DNA of 64,000 nucleotides from Flavobacterium tistrianum (GTDB lineage Bacteria > Bacteroidota > Bacteroidia > Flavobacteriales > Flavobacteriaceae). The stretch spans positions 124,001-188,000 of the forward strand of contig NZ_QJRH01000064.1 of the NCBI RefSeq assembly GCF_003254545.1, read 5' to 3'. Positions 9,047 to 17,286 of this stretch are shown one piece after another; position 1 is the stretch's first letter, and the number at the start of each line of letters is the position of its first letter. The notes below the pieces were generated by a model, which ran no database searches, was not told the DNA's origin, and was given only the letters and a program-made list of their open reading frames with translations. Made by a program: the position numbers and the translations under genes.

Positions 9047-10480
9047 ATGATGAATCAAACAGCTCTTATTTTTGTTTTCGTTTTAATTTTTGGTAATAGT
9101 GTTTTTGCTTCTCAGGCTGACACAATAAAAGTTGGTTCATTTGGAAAAGTCACCATTTATAAGCCAAAAACTACTCCAAATGCAGTTGTACTATTTATTT
9201 CAGGCGATGGCGGATGGAACAGCGGAGTTGTAGATATGGCAAAAAATATTGTAGATCAAGGCGCTTTGGTCGCTGGTGTTGATATTCAGCATTATTTTAA
9301 AAGCATTAAGAAAGAAAAATCAAAATGTTATTATCCTGCAGGTGATTTTGAAGAATTAAGTCTGATTTTGCAAAAAAAATTAAAACTAAAGCAATATTTT
9401 AAACCCATTTTAGTCGGATATTCTTCTGGAGCTACTTTAGTTTATGGCATGTTGGCTCAAGCTCCTGCCAATACTTTTAGCGGCGGAATTGCTTTAGGAT
9501 TTTGCCCAGATATTGAAACCGATAGAACTTTATGCGATGGTTCTGGATTGACATCCCATGTTTTAAAACCTGGAAAAGCGTATTATCTCGAAAAAACAGA
9601 AAAACTTACTGCGCCTTTTCTTGTGTTGCAAGGAACAACAGATCAAGTGTGCAATTATGCAGATACAAAAAAGTATATGGACGGACTGAAACTGGGGAAA
9701 TTAATTTCGCTCGCTAAAGTTGGACATGGATTCTCGGTTACAAAAAACTGGTTGCCACAATTTATTGAAGCTTACAAAGAAGTTCTAAATACACCTAATT
9801 ATGCAAAACAGAAATCAGAGCAGAATTCATTATTAAAAGAACAGCATTTGGCTCCGCTTCCCTTTGAAATGCCTTTAACATTGATTCCGACAAAAAATAA
9901 AGACGAAAATCTTCCCATTGCATTTTTAATTTCAGGTGATGGAGGTTGGACCAGTTTTGACCAATCTGTTGGAGAAACTTTAGCAGAAAAAGGAATTGCA
10001 GTTATCGGACTCGACGCTCAAAAATATTTTTGGAATGCTAAAACGCCATCAGAAACTTCAATTTCGATTTCAAAAGCAGTTGATCATTATTTACAGCAAT
10101 GGAACAAAAAAGCTTTTATTCTTGTCGGCTATTCATTTGGTGCATCTGTTGTTCCGTTTGTGGCGGGTGATTTGCCTGAAACTTTAAAAGAAAAACTAAA
10201 AGGTGTTTATTCGCTATCGCCAGATGTAAAAGCCGATTTTGAGATTCATATTGCCGATATGCTAAGTTTAGAAAGTTCAAATGATAACTACGATGTAATT
10301 TCAGAAATGAAGAAAATTAAAGCCTATAATCCAGTTTGTTTTTTTGGAAGCGAAGAAGATCAAGAAACCAGAAAACGCTTTGAAGAAGCAGATATTAAAA
10401 CCATAGAAATTCCTGGCTCGCACCATTTCAATGATGATTATACTAAAATAGCAGAAAGTATTTTGAAGGAAATAAAGTAA
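9047..10480 (+). CDS. AcvB/VirJ-like tandem alpha/beta hydrolase
   Basis: An exported protein of about 477 residues with a signal peptide (hydrophobic residues 6-20, ending VFAS). Two VirJ-like alpha/beta-hydrolase domains follow each other. Each begins with a near-identical (L/F)ISGDGGW motif (about residues 50 and 295) and has a nucleophile elbow, GYSSG with Ser126 and GYSFG with Ser363. Candidate catalytic histidines are VGHGF (His227) and GSHHF near the end. Two-domain members are called AcvB in Agrobacterium, where AcvB is reported to hydrolyse lysyl-phosphatidylglycerol. Standing in an operon with an MprF-like synthase, the same role is likely here. A TTG at 9041 is a possible earlier start, but ATG at 9047 or 9050 fits the signal peptide better. 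Confidence 0.83.
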   Translation: MMNQTALIFVFVLIFGNSVFASQADTIKVGSFGKVTIYKPKTTPNAVVLFISGDGGWNSGVVDMAKNIVDQGALVAGVDIQHYFKSIKKEKSKCYYPAGDFEELSLILQKKLKLKQYFKPILVGYSSGATLVYGMLAQAPANTFSGGIALGFCPDIETDRTLCDGSGLTSHVLKPGKAYYLEKTEKLTAPFLVLQGTTDQVCNYADTKKYMDGLKLGKLISLAKVGHGFSVTKNWLPQFIEAYKEVLNTPNYAKQKSEQNSLLKEQHLAPLPFEMPLTLIPTKNKDENLPIAFLISGDGGWTSFDQSVGETLAEKGIAVIGLDAQKYFWNAKTPSETSISISKAVDHYLQQWNKKAFILVGYSFGASVVPFVAGDLPETLKEKLKGVYSLSPDVKADFEIHIADMLSLESSNDNYDVISEMKKIKAYNPVCFFGSEEDQETRKRFEEADIKTIEIPGSHHFNDDYTKIAESILKEIK

Positions 10481-10481
10481 A

Positions 10482-10979
10482 TTAATACTTTAAAATTACC
10501 CGTTTTTCAAAACATCCATGATGACTGATTGAAATATCATGAAGTATATTGGATGTTTTTAAAAATGGAATCCCGTTCTCATCTTTTACAATTTCTTTAT
10601 TTTCAACTTCAATTACATTATTGATGTTTGCAAAATTATCTACCGCAATTGTATGGATGTTTTCTAATGAAAATATACTTTTGGTATAATAAGTGTTTTC
10701 ATTGCAGATTACTTTTCCTAACGAAAGATTAGAGCTTAAAAAATCTATGGAACAGCAAAGTTTTTTGGGACTGAATTCCCGTATTTTAGTCTGTCGATTA
10801 TAGATTTTGTACGCAGCTTCTTTCATGCTCCATAAAAGCCAGACCATAATTTCAGGTTTTTCAGAGTCTTTTATATATTGCTGTTCTTCTTCAGTAAAAA
10901 GCTTTTCTATAAAACCTTTGCGCTGCCAACGGCTTTCTATGCGTGACTGCGCAAGATCTATAATGTCATTGCCGATCAT
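10482..10979 (-). CDS. 4'-phosphopantetheinyl transferase superfamily protein
   Basis: A 165-residue Sfp/AcpS-type enzyme that loads the phosphopantetheine arm onto a carrier protein. The N-terminus has GNDIIDL (the Asp of the AcpS-like metal site) and the middle has WSMKEAAYK, the W(S/T)xKEA(A/V)xK signature with its catalytic Glu and Lys. It is the last gene of the polyketide/fatty-acid operon and overlaps the acyl carrier protein gene by 4 bases, so that carrier is the obvious substrate. Its stop lies one base from the stop of the convergent VirJ-like gene, leaving no room for a terminator between them. Confidence 0.88.
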   Translation of the reverse strand: MIGNDIIDLAQSRIESRWQRKGFIEKLFTEEEQQYIKDSEKPEIMVWLLWSMKEAAYKIYNRQTKIREFSPKKLCCSIDFLSSNLSLGKVICNENTYYTKSIFSLENIHTIAVDNFANINNVIEVENKEIVKDENGIPFLKTSNILHDISISHHGCFEKRVILKY

Positions 10980-11230
10980 TTTTCGGCGAGTTTAGTTTCG
11001 ATAATTTCAACAGCCGCTTTTACACTGAGCATTCGTTCCATATCTGCGTTATCAATCACGACATCAAAGTTTTCTTCAATGTCCAGTACAATATCAACCA
11101 GATTGGCCGAATTGATATTTAGATCTTTTATAAAATCCGTTTCTTCGGTAAGGTTTTCAAATGCTTCTGTGTTTGTTGTGAAAGGTTTGATAATTACTTT
11201 TAATTCTTTGATAAGTTCAGTTCTGTCCAT
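10976..11230 (-). CDS. acyl carrier protein
   Basis: An 84-residue acidic helical carrier protein. I chose the ATG giving MDRTELIKEL (one base after the ketosynthase stop) over an upstream in-frame ATG that would overlap that gene. The phosphopantetheine site is expected at the serine in LNINSANLVD, where a canonical ACP has DSL. The Asp before the serine is replaced by Asn, a variant seen in specialised carriers. It lies between the ketosynthase and a phosphopantetheinyl transferase, so it is dedicated to this pathway rather than to housekeeping fatty acid synthesis. Confidence 0.87.
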   Translation of the reverse strand: MDRTELIKELKVIIKPFTTNTEAFENLTEETDFIKDLNINSANLVDIVLDIEENFDVVIDNADMERMLSVKAAVEIIETKLAEK

Positions 11231-11231
11231 G

Positions 11232-12500
11232 TTAGTTTTCGAATTTTTTAAATAATATACATGCATTTACATCGCCAAAACCAAAACTGGCTTTTGCAAT
11301 TATTTTTGGGTTGAATTTTATAGTTTCTAAAAGCACTTTTGACGAGTCAATAAGCGTTGCAATTTCAGGATGAAGATCAGAACAATTTTTATTTCCAAAC
11401 AAAAATCCTTCATGAAGCTGTAATACAGAAGCAACACTTTCGATACTTCCAGAAGCACTTAAACAATGACCAGTTAAACTTTTCAAAGAATTAATGTACG
11501 GAAAATCAGAACCTTTTCGATCAAGAGCTTTTGTCCAGTTTTCAATTTCAAGACTGTCTTTTGTTGTGGCTGTCAAATGTCCGTTTATAGCATCAATTTC
11601 ATTTGCACTGATTCCTGCATTTTCGATGGCTGTTTTAATGCATCTTTGTACGGCTGTGCTGTTGGGGGCAGTCATAGTTCCGCCGTCTCTTTGTCCGCCA
11701 GAATTGACGTTTCCGCCTAATATTTCCGCATAAATTGCAGCTCCACGATCTAAAGCTGTTTCCAAATCTTCAATAACAAAAGCGCCAGCACCGCTTCCAG
11801 GAACAAATCCTGCTGCCGAAGCGCTCATTGGTCTTGAACCTTCTTCTGCTTTGTCGTTAAATTTGGATGAACAAACACGAAGTGCATCAAAACCGCCCCA
11901 AATATAAGGGCCGCTATCAGATGTACTTCCAGCCAAAATTCGTTTTGCCTGACCAGATTGTATTCGGTCGTAAGCCATTAAAATAGCTTCGGCACCAGTT
12001 GTACAAGCCGAAGAATTGGTAGTAACCTGATTTCCTAATCCGATTTTGCCTCCTAAATAAGCGCTGACACCGCTATTCATGGTTTGAGCCACAACAGTGC
12101 TTCCAAGTTTACGAATTTGAAGTTCATCAATTTTATAAATACTTTCGCGAAATTTGTCAATTCCAGAAGTGCCAGCTCCAAAAATGGCACCGCTGTCCCA
12201 ATCTGGAGTCTCGTTTAACGGTAATCCTGCATTATGCCAAGCTTCCATGCCCGCAATGACACCGTATAGAATACCAGTACTGTTTAATCCGCGAAGTTCG
12301 AGTTCTGTAAAATACTGCGATTTCAATTCCTCAGAAATTTGAGGCTGACCCGCAATCTGACAAGAAAATTGTAGTTCTTGCAGTTGAGCATCATGCCGAA
12401 TTCCTGAAATTCTATTTCGCAGCGCATGAGTAAACGCAGGAATGCCAACTCCATTTGGTGCGGCAACTCCTAAACCTGTTATTACAACTCGTTTTTTCAT
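11232..12500 (-). CDS. beta-ketoacyl-ACP synthase (KAS I/II family)
   Basis: A 422-residue condensing enzyme of the FabF/FabB thiolase fold. The triad is complete. Cys166 lies in NSSACTTGAEA, His308 in NGHLTATTKD and His345 in LTGHCLSASG. The glycine-rich end GFGDVNAC is also typical. It would extend an acyl chain on the neighbouring acyl carrier protein by malonyl condensation. Its start overlaps the dehydratase stop by 4 bases (ATGA). Because the operon also holds a type III polyketide synthase, the likely purpose is to build or modify the starter acyl group. The family also occurs in aryl polyene and flexirubin pathways, but the other genes here do not match those clusters. Confidence 0.88.
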   Translation of the reverse strand: MKKRVVITGLGVAAPNGVGIPAFTHALRNRISGIRHDAQLQELQFSCQIAGQPQISEELKSQYFTELELRGLNSTGILYGVIAGMEAWHNAGLPLNETPDWDSGAIFGAGTSGIDKFRESIYKIDELQIRKLGSTVVAQTMNSGVSAYLGGKIGLGNQVTTNSSACTTGAEAILMAYDRIQSGQAKRILAGSTSDSGPYIWGGFDALRVCSSKFNDKAEEGSRPMSASAAGFVPGSGAGAFVIEDLETALDRGAAIYAEILGGNVNSGGQRDGGTMTAPNSTAVQRCIKTAIENAGISANEIDAINGHLTATTKDSLEIENWTKALDRKGSDFPYINSLKSLTGHCLSASGSIESVASVLQLHEGFLFGNKNCSDLHPEIATLIDSSKVLLETIKFNPKIIAKASFGFGDVNACILFKKFEN

Positions 12501-12934
12501 AATCTTTTTGTTATCATTCCGGCCAGAATACCTCGACAGACTTCTTGTCCAGCTTCATTTTTCATTATTGCATTGCATTTTAATTTTCCAAAACGAAAGA
12601 ACAATTTCTCAGAAGTAACCGTTACTTTTTCATTTGGATAAACAGGCTTCAAAAACTCCATATCGGCAGAAGTAAAAGCGATTACAGTGTTTTCTCCCAA
12701 ATCATTTCCTAAAAGAAATATTCCCAAACAAACCATTCCGATTTGAGCCATAGTTTCAGTTAGAATAACGCCTGGAGTTACAGGATTGTCTTTAAAATGT
12801 CCTTTATAAAAATCGAGATTCTCTCTGAAGGTATAGGTTCCAGTCACACCATTTTCATCAGCATGAAGCAATTCATCCACAAACAAAAAAGGTTCGCTGT
12901 ATGGAAGTTGTACGATAATATCATCTAATTTCAT
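12497..12934 (-). CDS. 3-hydroxyacyl-ACP dehydratase (FabZ/hot-dog fold)
   Basis: A 145-residue single hot-dog domain. The stretch FYKGHFKDNPVTPGVILTE is the FabZ/FabA-type active-site region, with a histidine in GHF followed by PxxPGV. The length matches FabZ. It would remove water from 3-hydroxyacyl-ACP made by the neighbouring ketosynthase. No ketoreductase is encoded in this operon, so that step must come from general fatty acid synthesis or be absent. It overlaps the ketosynthase by 4 bases and lies 11 bases after the type III polyketide synthase. No key residue is visibly missing. Confidence 0.82.
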   Translation of the reverse strand: MKLDDIIVQLPYSEPFLFVDELLHADENGVTGTYTFRENLDFYKGHFKDNPVTPGVILTETMAQIGMVCLGIFLLGNDLGENTVIAFTSADMEFLKPVYPNEKVTVTSEKLFFRFGKLKCNAIMKNEAGQEVCRGILAGMITKRL

Positions 12935-12945
12935 AAGCTTTCAAA

Positions 12946-13998
12946 TTACCATTGCAATAAAACTCTTTGTGCCGAAAATCCTGGACCAAAACTCAACATT
13001 AAACCTTTTTCTCCTTTTTTCGGATTTCGGTTCATAATATTTTCTAAAACATACAAAACGGTAGCGCTCGACATATTGCCGTATTCCCTGAGGATTTCTT
13101 TCGTATCATCAATATTTTTTTCCAGTCCAGCAAAAAGCGATTCTACAGTTGTGACGATTTTTTTCCCTCCTGGATGAAATATCATGTGGTCAATATCTTT
13201 AATTTCTAGATTATTCTGTTTTAAGAATGGATGAATAATATCGCCGAAATGTGAGGCAATCGTATCGGGAACTTCAATATCAAGGACCATTTGCAATCCG
13301 CTGTTCGTTAGTTTGAAGCCCATCATGTGTTCGGCATCATAAAAATGATACATCTGCTCGTTAAGAATTTCGGGGCCAGAATCTTCTTCTTTGGAAGATA
13401 ATAAACAGCAGGCAGCACCATCTCCAAAAATGGCAGCGCTGACAATATTTGGCATCGAGAAATCATCGAGCTGAAAAGTGGCAGTTGGAGATTCTACAGC
13501 AATTACAGCCGCACGTTTTCCAGGATTTGATTTCAAGAAATTCTTCGCATAAATAATTCCTGATATTCCAGCTGCACACCCCATTTCGGTTACAGGAAGA
13601 CGAACGATATCTTGTCTTAATTTCATTTTATTAATAAGATAAGCATCAAGCGACGGAATCATAATTCCGGTACAGCTTACTGTAATAATGTAATCTAAAC
13701 TCTGCGGATCCCAACCAGTTTTTTCTAATGCTTTCTCTAGAACCTGATGTCCTAAAACAATCATTTCACGGCTGTAAATATCATTTTTTTCTTCAAATGA
13801 AGTAGCTGTAAAAACTTCCGAAGGCTGCATAATAGAATAACGTTTGTCCACTGAAGCACCTTCAAATATCTTTTTCACTTTCTTGACAAAACGTTCTTCT
13901 TGTCCTTCAAGCCATACATCGACAAATGGAAGTATTTCTTCTGTGGTACGTGAATATTGCGGAAGCTGTTTAACAGCTGTAATTATCTTTACACTCAT
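12946..13998 (-). CDS. type III polyketide synthase (chalcone/stilbene synthase family)
   Basis: A 350-residue type III PKS. I chose the ATG giving MSVKIITAV, which overlaps the methyltransferase stop as ATGA. A longer in-frame start at 14034 would run into that gene. The Cys-His-Asn triad is visible as Cys141 (TEMGCAAGISG), His275 (MIFHPGGKK) and Asn308 (EYGNMSSATVL), and the GFGPG-like loop appears as SFGPGFSAQ at the end. These enzymes condense malonyl-CoA onto an acyl starter and cyclise to resorcinols, pyrones or phloroglucinols. The dedicated ACP, ketosynthase and dehydratase suggest a lipid starter, as in alkylresorcinol systems. The product is unknown. Confidence 0.92.
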   Translation of the reverse strand: MSVKIITAVKQLPQYSRTTEEILPFVDVWLEGQEERFVKKVKKIFEGASVDKRYSIMQPSEVFTATSFEEKNDIYSREMIVLGHQVLEKALEKTGWDPQSLDYIITVSCTGIMIPSLDAYLINKMKLRQDIVRLPVTEMGCAAGISGIIYAKNFLKSNPGKRAAVIAVESPTATFQLDDFSMPNIVSAAIFGDGAACCLLSSKEEDSGPEILNEQMYHFYDAEHMMGFKLTNSGLQMVLDIEVPDTIASHFGDIIHPFLKQNNLEIKDIDHMIFHPGGKKIVTTVESLFAGLEKNIDDTKEILREYGNMSSATVLYVLENIMNRNPKKGEKGLMLSFGPGFSAQRVLLQW

Positions 13999-14708
13999 AT
14001 TTTTGTAATTATCCACTGGTAGCGAAAAGCCCATTTCCAGTTTATGGAGTAGTTTTTTAGATTTAATTTTTTGGATAAATGCTCTAATTCGTTCTTTTTA
14101 AAACCTTTTAAAATAGATATTAATCCGTCATTGCGTGACATGTTGTTGAGATTGAAAACAACCCCAATAAGTTCGAATAGTCGATACGCTAATTTGCTTC
14201 TATGAAGATCATTTACCACAATTCCTATCGAAGCATTTTTGTTTAAAGTATTCATGACATCTGCAATCTGGTTTGTTGTAAAATGATGCAATGTGAGCGT
14301 ACATAATACAATGTCATACTTTAATTGATGGAATTCTTCGCTAAAAATATCCATACAGAGATATTCAATGTTTGAAAAATCTTTAGAAAGTTTCTTAGCA
14401 TAGTCAATCGTAAAAGCGTTGGCGTCGATGCCAATTAGCTTAAAGCCGAGATTATTTTTTTTCCCATATTTGGCAAGCATTCTGAGCATATCGCCATTTC
14501 CGCAACCAATATCGGCAATGGTAATTGTTTTAGAAATATCAGTCTTTTTAAAAAGCTCTTTTATGCCGTGAAGCGTCAGTTTATTTCCTCCAAGCAATTG
14601 ATTGATAGAAGCAATCTGATCTAAAGCGCCAATTAGTTCTTCACCTCCAAGTGAAAAATCGTCCATGATTTCAATTTCTTCTGTTCTATATTTGGTGTTT
14701 ACACTCAT
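13995..14708 (-). CDS. SAM-dependent class I methyltransferase
   Basis: A 237-residue methyltransferase. The SAM-binding motif I is IADIGCGNGDML (about residues 82-93), with an acidic residue at the end of strand 2 (LIGIDANAF) and motif CTLTLHHF in the region of motif IV. It lies between the FAD oxidoreductase (0 bases apart) and the type III PKS (4-base overlap). It probably methylates a ring hydroxyl or ring carbon of the polyketide, as the methyltransferase of the Streptomyces griseus srs operon does. That comparison rests on gene order and family, not on a computed alignment. Confidence 0.85.
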   Translation of the reverse strand: MSVNTKYRTEEIEIMDDFSLGGEELIGALDQIASINQLLGGNKLTLHGIKELFKKTDISKTITIADIGCGNGDMLRMLAKYGKKNNLGFKLIGIDANAFTIDYAKKLSKDFSNIEYLCMDIFSEEFHQLKYDIVLCTLTLHHFTTNQIADVMNTLNKNASIGIVVNDLHRSKLAYRLFELIGVVFNLNNMSRNDGLISILKGFKKNELEHLSKKLNLKNYSINWKWAFRYQWIITKI

Positions 14709-15836
14709 TTATTCAACTGTTATGGGGCGGCCGTGTGTTTGTTTTACAATAAGGGAAAGCAATGACGGAATTGAAGCCGCTATAGTCGTCATTACATGCG
14801 TAAAATTATTGTGTGTCAGTGCTTTAGATAATAGACGCCCAAAGAATAATCTTTTGCTGAAATGCTTTTTCCATTCTTGAATATACTTCTTTTCAAATTC
14901 GTTTCTTGATGCTATCCTTCCATAATAGAAATCCAATACCAATTCAGAAGCTATTTTTGCGCTATGAATTGCCATTGCCATTCCGTTGCCACACATAGGG
15001 TGAATTAATCCTGCGGTGTCGCCAATCATTAAAATATGATTTTCTACGGGCTCTTTTCTGTCAAATGAAATTTGGCTTATCGTTAAAGGTTTTTCAAATA
15101 GGGAAGTGCTATTTTCGAAAATAGCCTTCAGTTTCTTGTTTTTATAAAGTACCGATTTCTGATACTCTTCAATGTTTTTATATTTTTTGAAAGTTTCAAA
15201 ATCTGCCAGATAGCAAATGTTTATAACGTCATTTTCAACTTTTGAAACTCCGCAATAACCGCCTTGAAAGTTGTATAGAGCGACAAGACTTTCGTCAAAA
15301 TTTCCGGAATAATGCCCTTTTACAGCCAGCCATGGCGATTTTTTTGAAATAAAATCTCTTGACAAAACCTGATCGATATTGGATCTTTTTCCGTAAGCAC
15401 CCAATACTATTTTAGCTGAAAGCATTTCTTCAGAAGTGGTTACGGTAAAAATGTCGTTTTCAAAAGAAATATTCGTAACTGTTTCTGTTATCATAATACA
15501 GCCATTTTCTACAGCTTTTCGAAATAGAAAATTATCCAATTCGAAACGGCTTATGCCAAAACCTCCCAAAGGAAGTTTAGTTTTTGCTGTTTTGCCATTT
15601 TGGGCTGTAAATTCAAAATTTGAAATACTAGTAGGGTGCAATTTTGAAACATCAATATCAAGCCAAAATAAATAGGGAAGTATTTCATTTGAAATATATT
15701 CTCCGCAAACTTTATGTTTTGGATACATATTTTTTTCGATAAGAACCACCTTTAATCCTTTTTTGGATAAGTGTATAGCGCCAGCAAGACCAGCAAGACC
15801 GCCACCAATAATAAGCACATCAGGATTTGTTCTCAT
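14709..15836 (-). CDS. FAD-dependent oxidoreductase (geranylgeranyl reductase/UbiH-like)
   Basis: A 375-residue flavoprotein, first gene of the polyketide operon. The N-terminal dinucleotide-binding motif is IGGGLAGLAGAIHL (residues 10-23), ending in an acidic Glu at the strand-2 end (LIEKN). KHKVCGEYIS matches the conserved CGxxxS region of the geranylgeranyl-reductase-like group. The second FAD motif is IGDTAGLIHPMCGNGM. It could hydroxylate or reduce the type III PKS product. In the srs operon a flavin monooxygenase converts a methylated alkylresorcinol to a quinone, which is a reasonable model. Substrate not determined. Confidence 0.85.
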   Translation of the reverse strand: MRTNPDVLIIGGGLAGLAGAIHLSKKGLKVVLIEKNMYPKHKVCGEYISNEILPYLFWLDIDVSKLHPTSISNFEFTAQNGKTAKTKLPLGGFGISRFELDNFLFRKAVENGCIMITETVTNISFENDIFTVTTSEEMLSAKIVLGAYGKRSNIDQVLSRDFISKKSPWLAVKGHYSGNFDESLVALYNFQGGYCGVSKVENDVINICYLADFETFKKYKNIEEYQKSVLYKNKKLKAIFENSTSLFEKPLTISQISFDRKEPVENHILMIGDTAGLIHPMCGNGMAMAIHSAKIASELVLDFYYGRIASRNEFEKKYIQEWKKHFSKRLFFGRLLSKALTHNNFTHVMTTIAASIPSLLSLIVKQTHGRPITVE

Positions 15837-15979
15837 ACTACCAATTTAGTCATAAAATCTTAAACGACATTTACTTAATTCGATAAGAAGTTAACAAAAT
15901 TTCAACTTTTATCTTAAAAAAAATGAAAATGCTTTTTGCTTAGAAAAACAGAATAAAAATTCGTTTAAAAGATAATTTT

Positions 15980-15987
15980 TACTTTTG
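15980..15987 (+). promoter_or_regulatory. Bacteroidota -7 promoter element (TAnnTTTG)
   Basis: TACTTTTG matches the Bacteroidota sigma-A -7 consensus TAnnTTTG exactly and ends 21 bases before the ATG of the 118-residue hypothetical gene. A good -33 TTG is not obvious, as the matching spacing holds only TTC. This suggests a short-leader transcript. Confidence 0.5.
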
Positions 15988-16008
15988 CAGAAAATAGCAG
16001 CATTATAA

Positions 16009-16365
<357 letters not shown>

Positions 16366-16371
16366 AATAAA

Positions 16372-16401
16372 AACAGCGCAAATCTTGAAGTTTGCGCTGT
16401 T
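16372..16401 (+). terminator. intrinsic terminator
   Basis: AACAGCGCAAA and TTTGCGCTGTT pair perfectly over 11 bases around an 8-base loop, followed by a run of T. It begins 7 bases after the stop of the 118-residue hypothetical gene. Confidence 0.9.
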
Positions 16402-16407
16402 TTTTTT

Positions 16408-16466
16408 GCCACAGATTAAAAGGATTTTCACTGATTTAAATCTGTATAATCTGCATAATCTGCGTG
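16408..16466. repeat. intergenic repeat of the (C)CACAGATT...ATCTGCGTG type
   Basis: The stretch runs GCCACAGATT ... GATTTAAATCTGT ATAATCTGC ATAATCTGC GTG. It has an imperfect inverted arrangement around GATTTAAATC and a tandem ATAATCTGC pair. From general familiarity with Flavobacterium intergenic DNA it looks like a dispersed repeat. Copy number elsewhere in the genome is not visible from this window. Confidence 0.55.
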
Positions 16467-16521
16467 AAAAAATTATTTTCTTAGGTTTGCAGAAAATATC
16501 TTAATTGCCTGCAGAATTAAG

Positions 16522-17211
16522 TTAAGCTGGATTTACAGCGGTTTTGTATTTTCTGTTGTAAAGAATAATAAAACCAATCCAGATAACTAACAAAACTGCG
16601 ATTAGCGTAAGTTCTGTTTCATGTAAACCGTTACGAAAGAAATTGTTTAGCGAATGAACTCCTGCCACAGCCAGCAATGATCCTGTAGAAGAATACACTT
16701 TTCCAATTCCCCAAGTTCCAAAGAAAATGATTCCGAAGAAAATCATATTACTTGGAGTTGTTTCGAAGTTTAAATGCCATGCAAACCAAAGGACAGCAAT
16801 AATCAATATAGAAGTAAATTTAGGAAGCGATTTCAATTGTTCTTGTAAAAATCCACGCCATCCAATTTCTTCCAAAAGACCATAAACCAAAACCGTAAAC
16901 ATTAATAAAATTGGAAATTTACCAATTGTAGCATAATAAACTCCAGCGATTAAAACTGCTGGAAGAATCCAATAAACCGCAAATGGAACAAGAGTATTTT
17001 TGTATATTCCTTTTAGAGACATTGGATTGTGAAGGGAGAATATTTTTATTGCAGCCAAAGCTCCTAAAGCTGGCCCAGCGCCGCGCAGCAAAATCACTAA
17101 ATAAGGATTTTCTATTTCGGCTAATGAATTGGTTTTTACAGCAGCATATCTGCAGATTACTGCGATTACATAAAAAACTATAATGGCTCCAAAGTTGATT
17201 TTATTTTTCAT
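16522..17211 (-). CDS. CPBP family intramembrane metalloprotease
   Basis: A 229-residue membrane protein with about six to seven hydrophobic segments. It has the CPBP (Abi/Rce1-like) motifs. EEIGWRGFLQEQL is motif 1 (EExxxR), WFAWHLNFE is motif 2 with its histidine, and AGVHSLNNF is the third conserved His-Asn region. The family includes prenyl-protein proteases and bacteriocin self-immunity proteins, mostly uncharacterised in Bacteroidota. The gene stands alone on the minus strand, 75 bases downstream of the Crp-like regulator gene, which may control it. Confidence 0.87.
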   Translation of the reverse strand: MKNKINFGAIIVFYVIAVICRYAAVKTNSLAEIENPYLVILLRGAGPALGALAAIKIFSLHNPMSLKGIYKNTLVPFAVYWILPAVLIAGVYYATIGKFPILLMFTVLVYGLLEEIGWRGFLQEQLKSLPKFTSILIIAVLWFAWHLNFETTPSNMIFFGIIFFGTWGIGKVYSSTGSLLAVAGVHSLNNFFRNGLHETELTLIAVLLVIWIGFIILYNRKYKTAVNPA

Positions 17212-17286
17212 GGTTTAAATTTGTTTGGTTTAGTGAAGCAAACTTATGGCGCATAAATGAAAATAAAATTGACTTTGGGTAAGAAA

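Noticed and set aside
13998..14034. Longer type III PKS start at 14034
   Set aside because: It lies inside the methyltransferase gene. The ATG at 13998 gives a standard ATGA overlap and the family-typical N-terminus.
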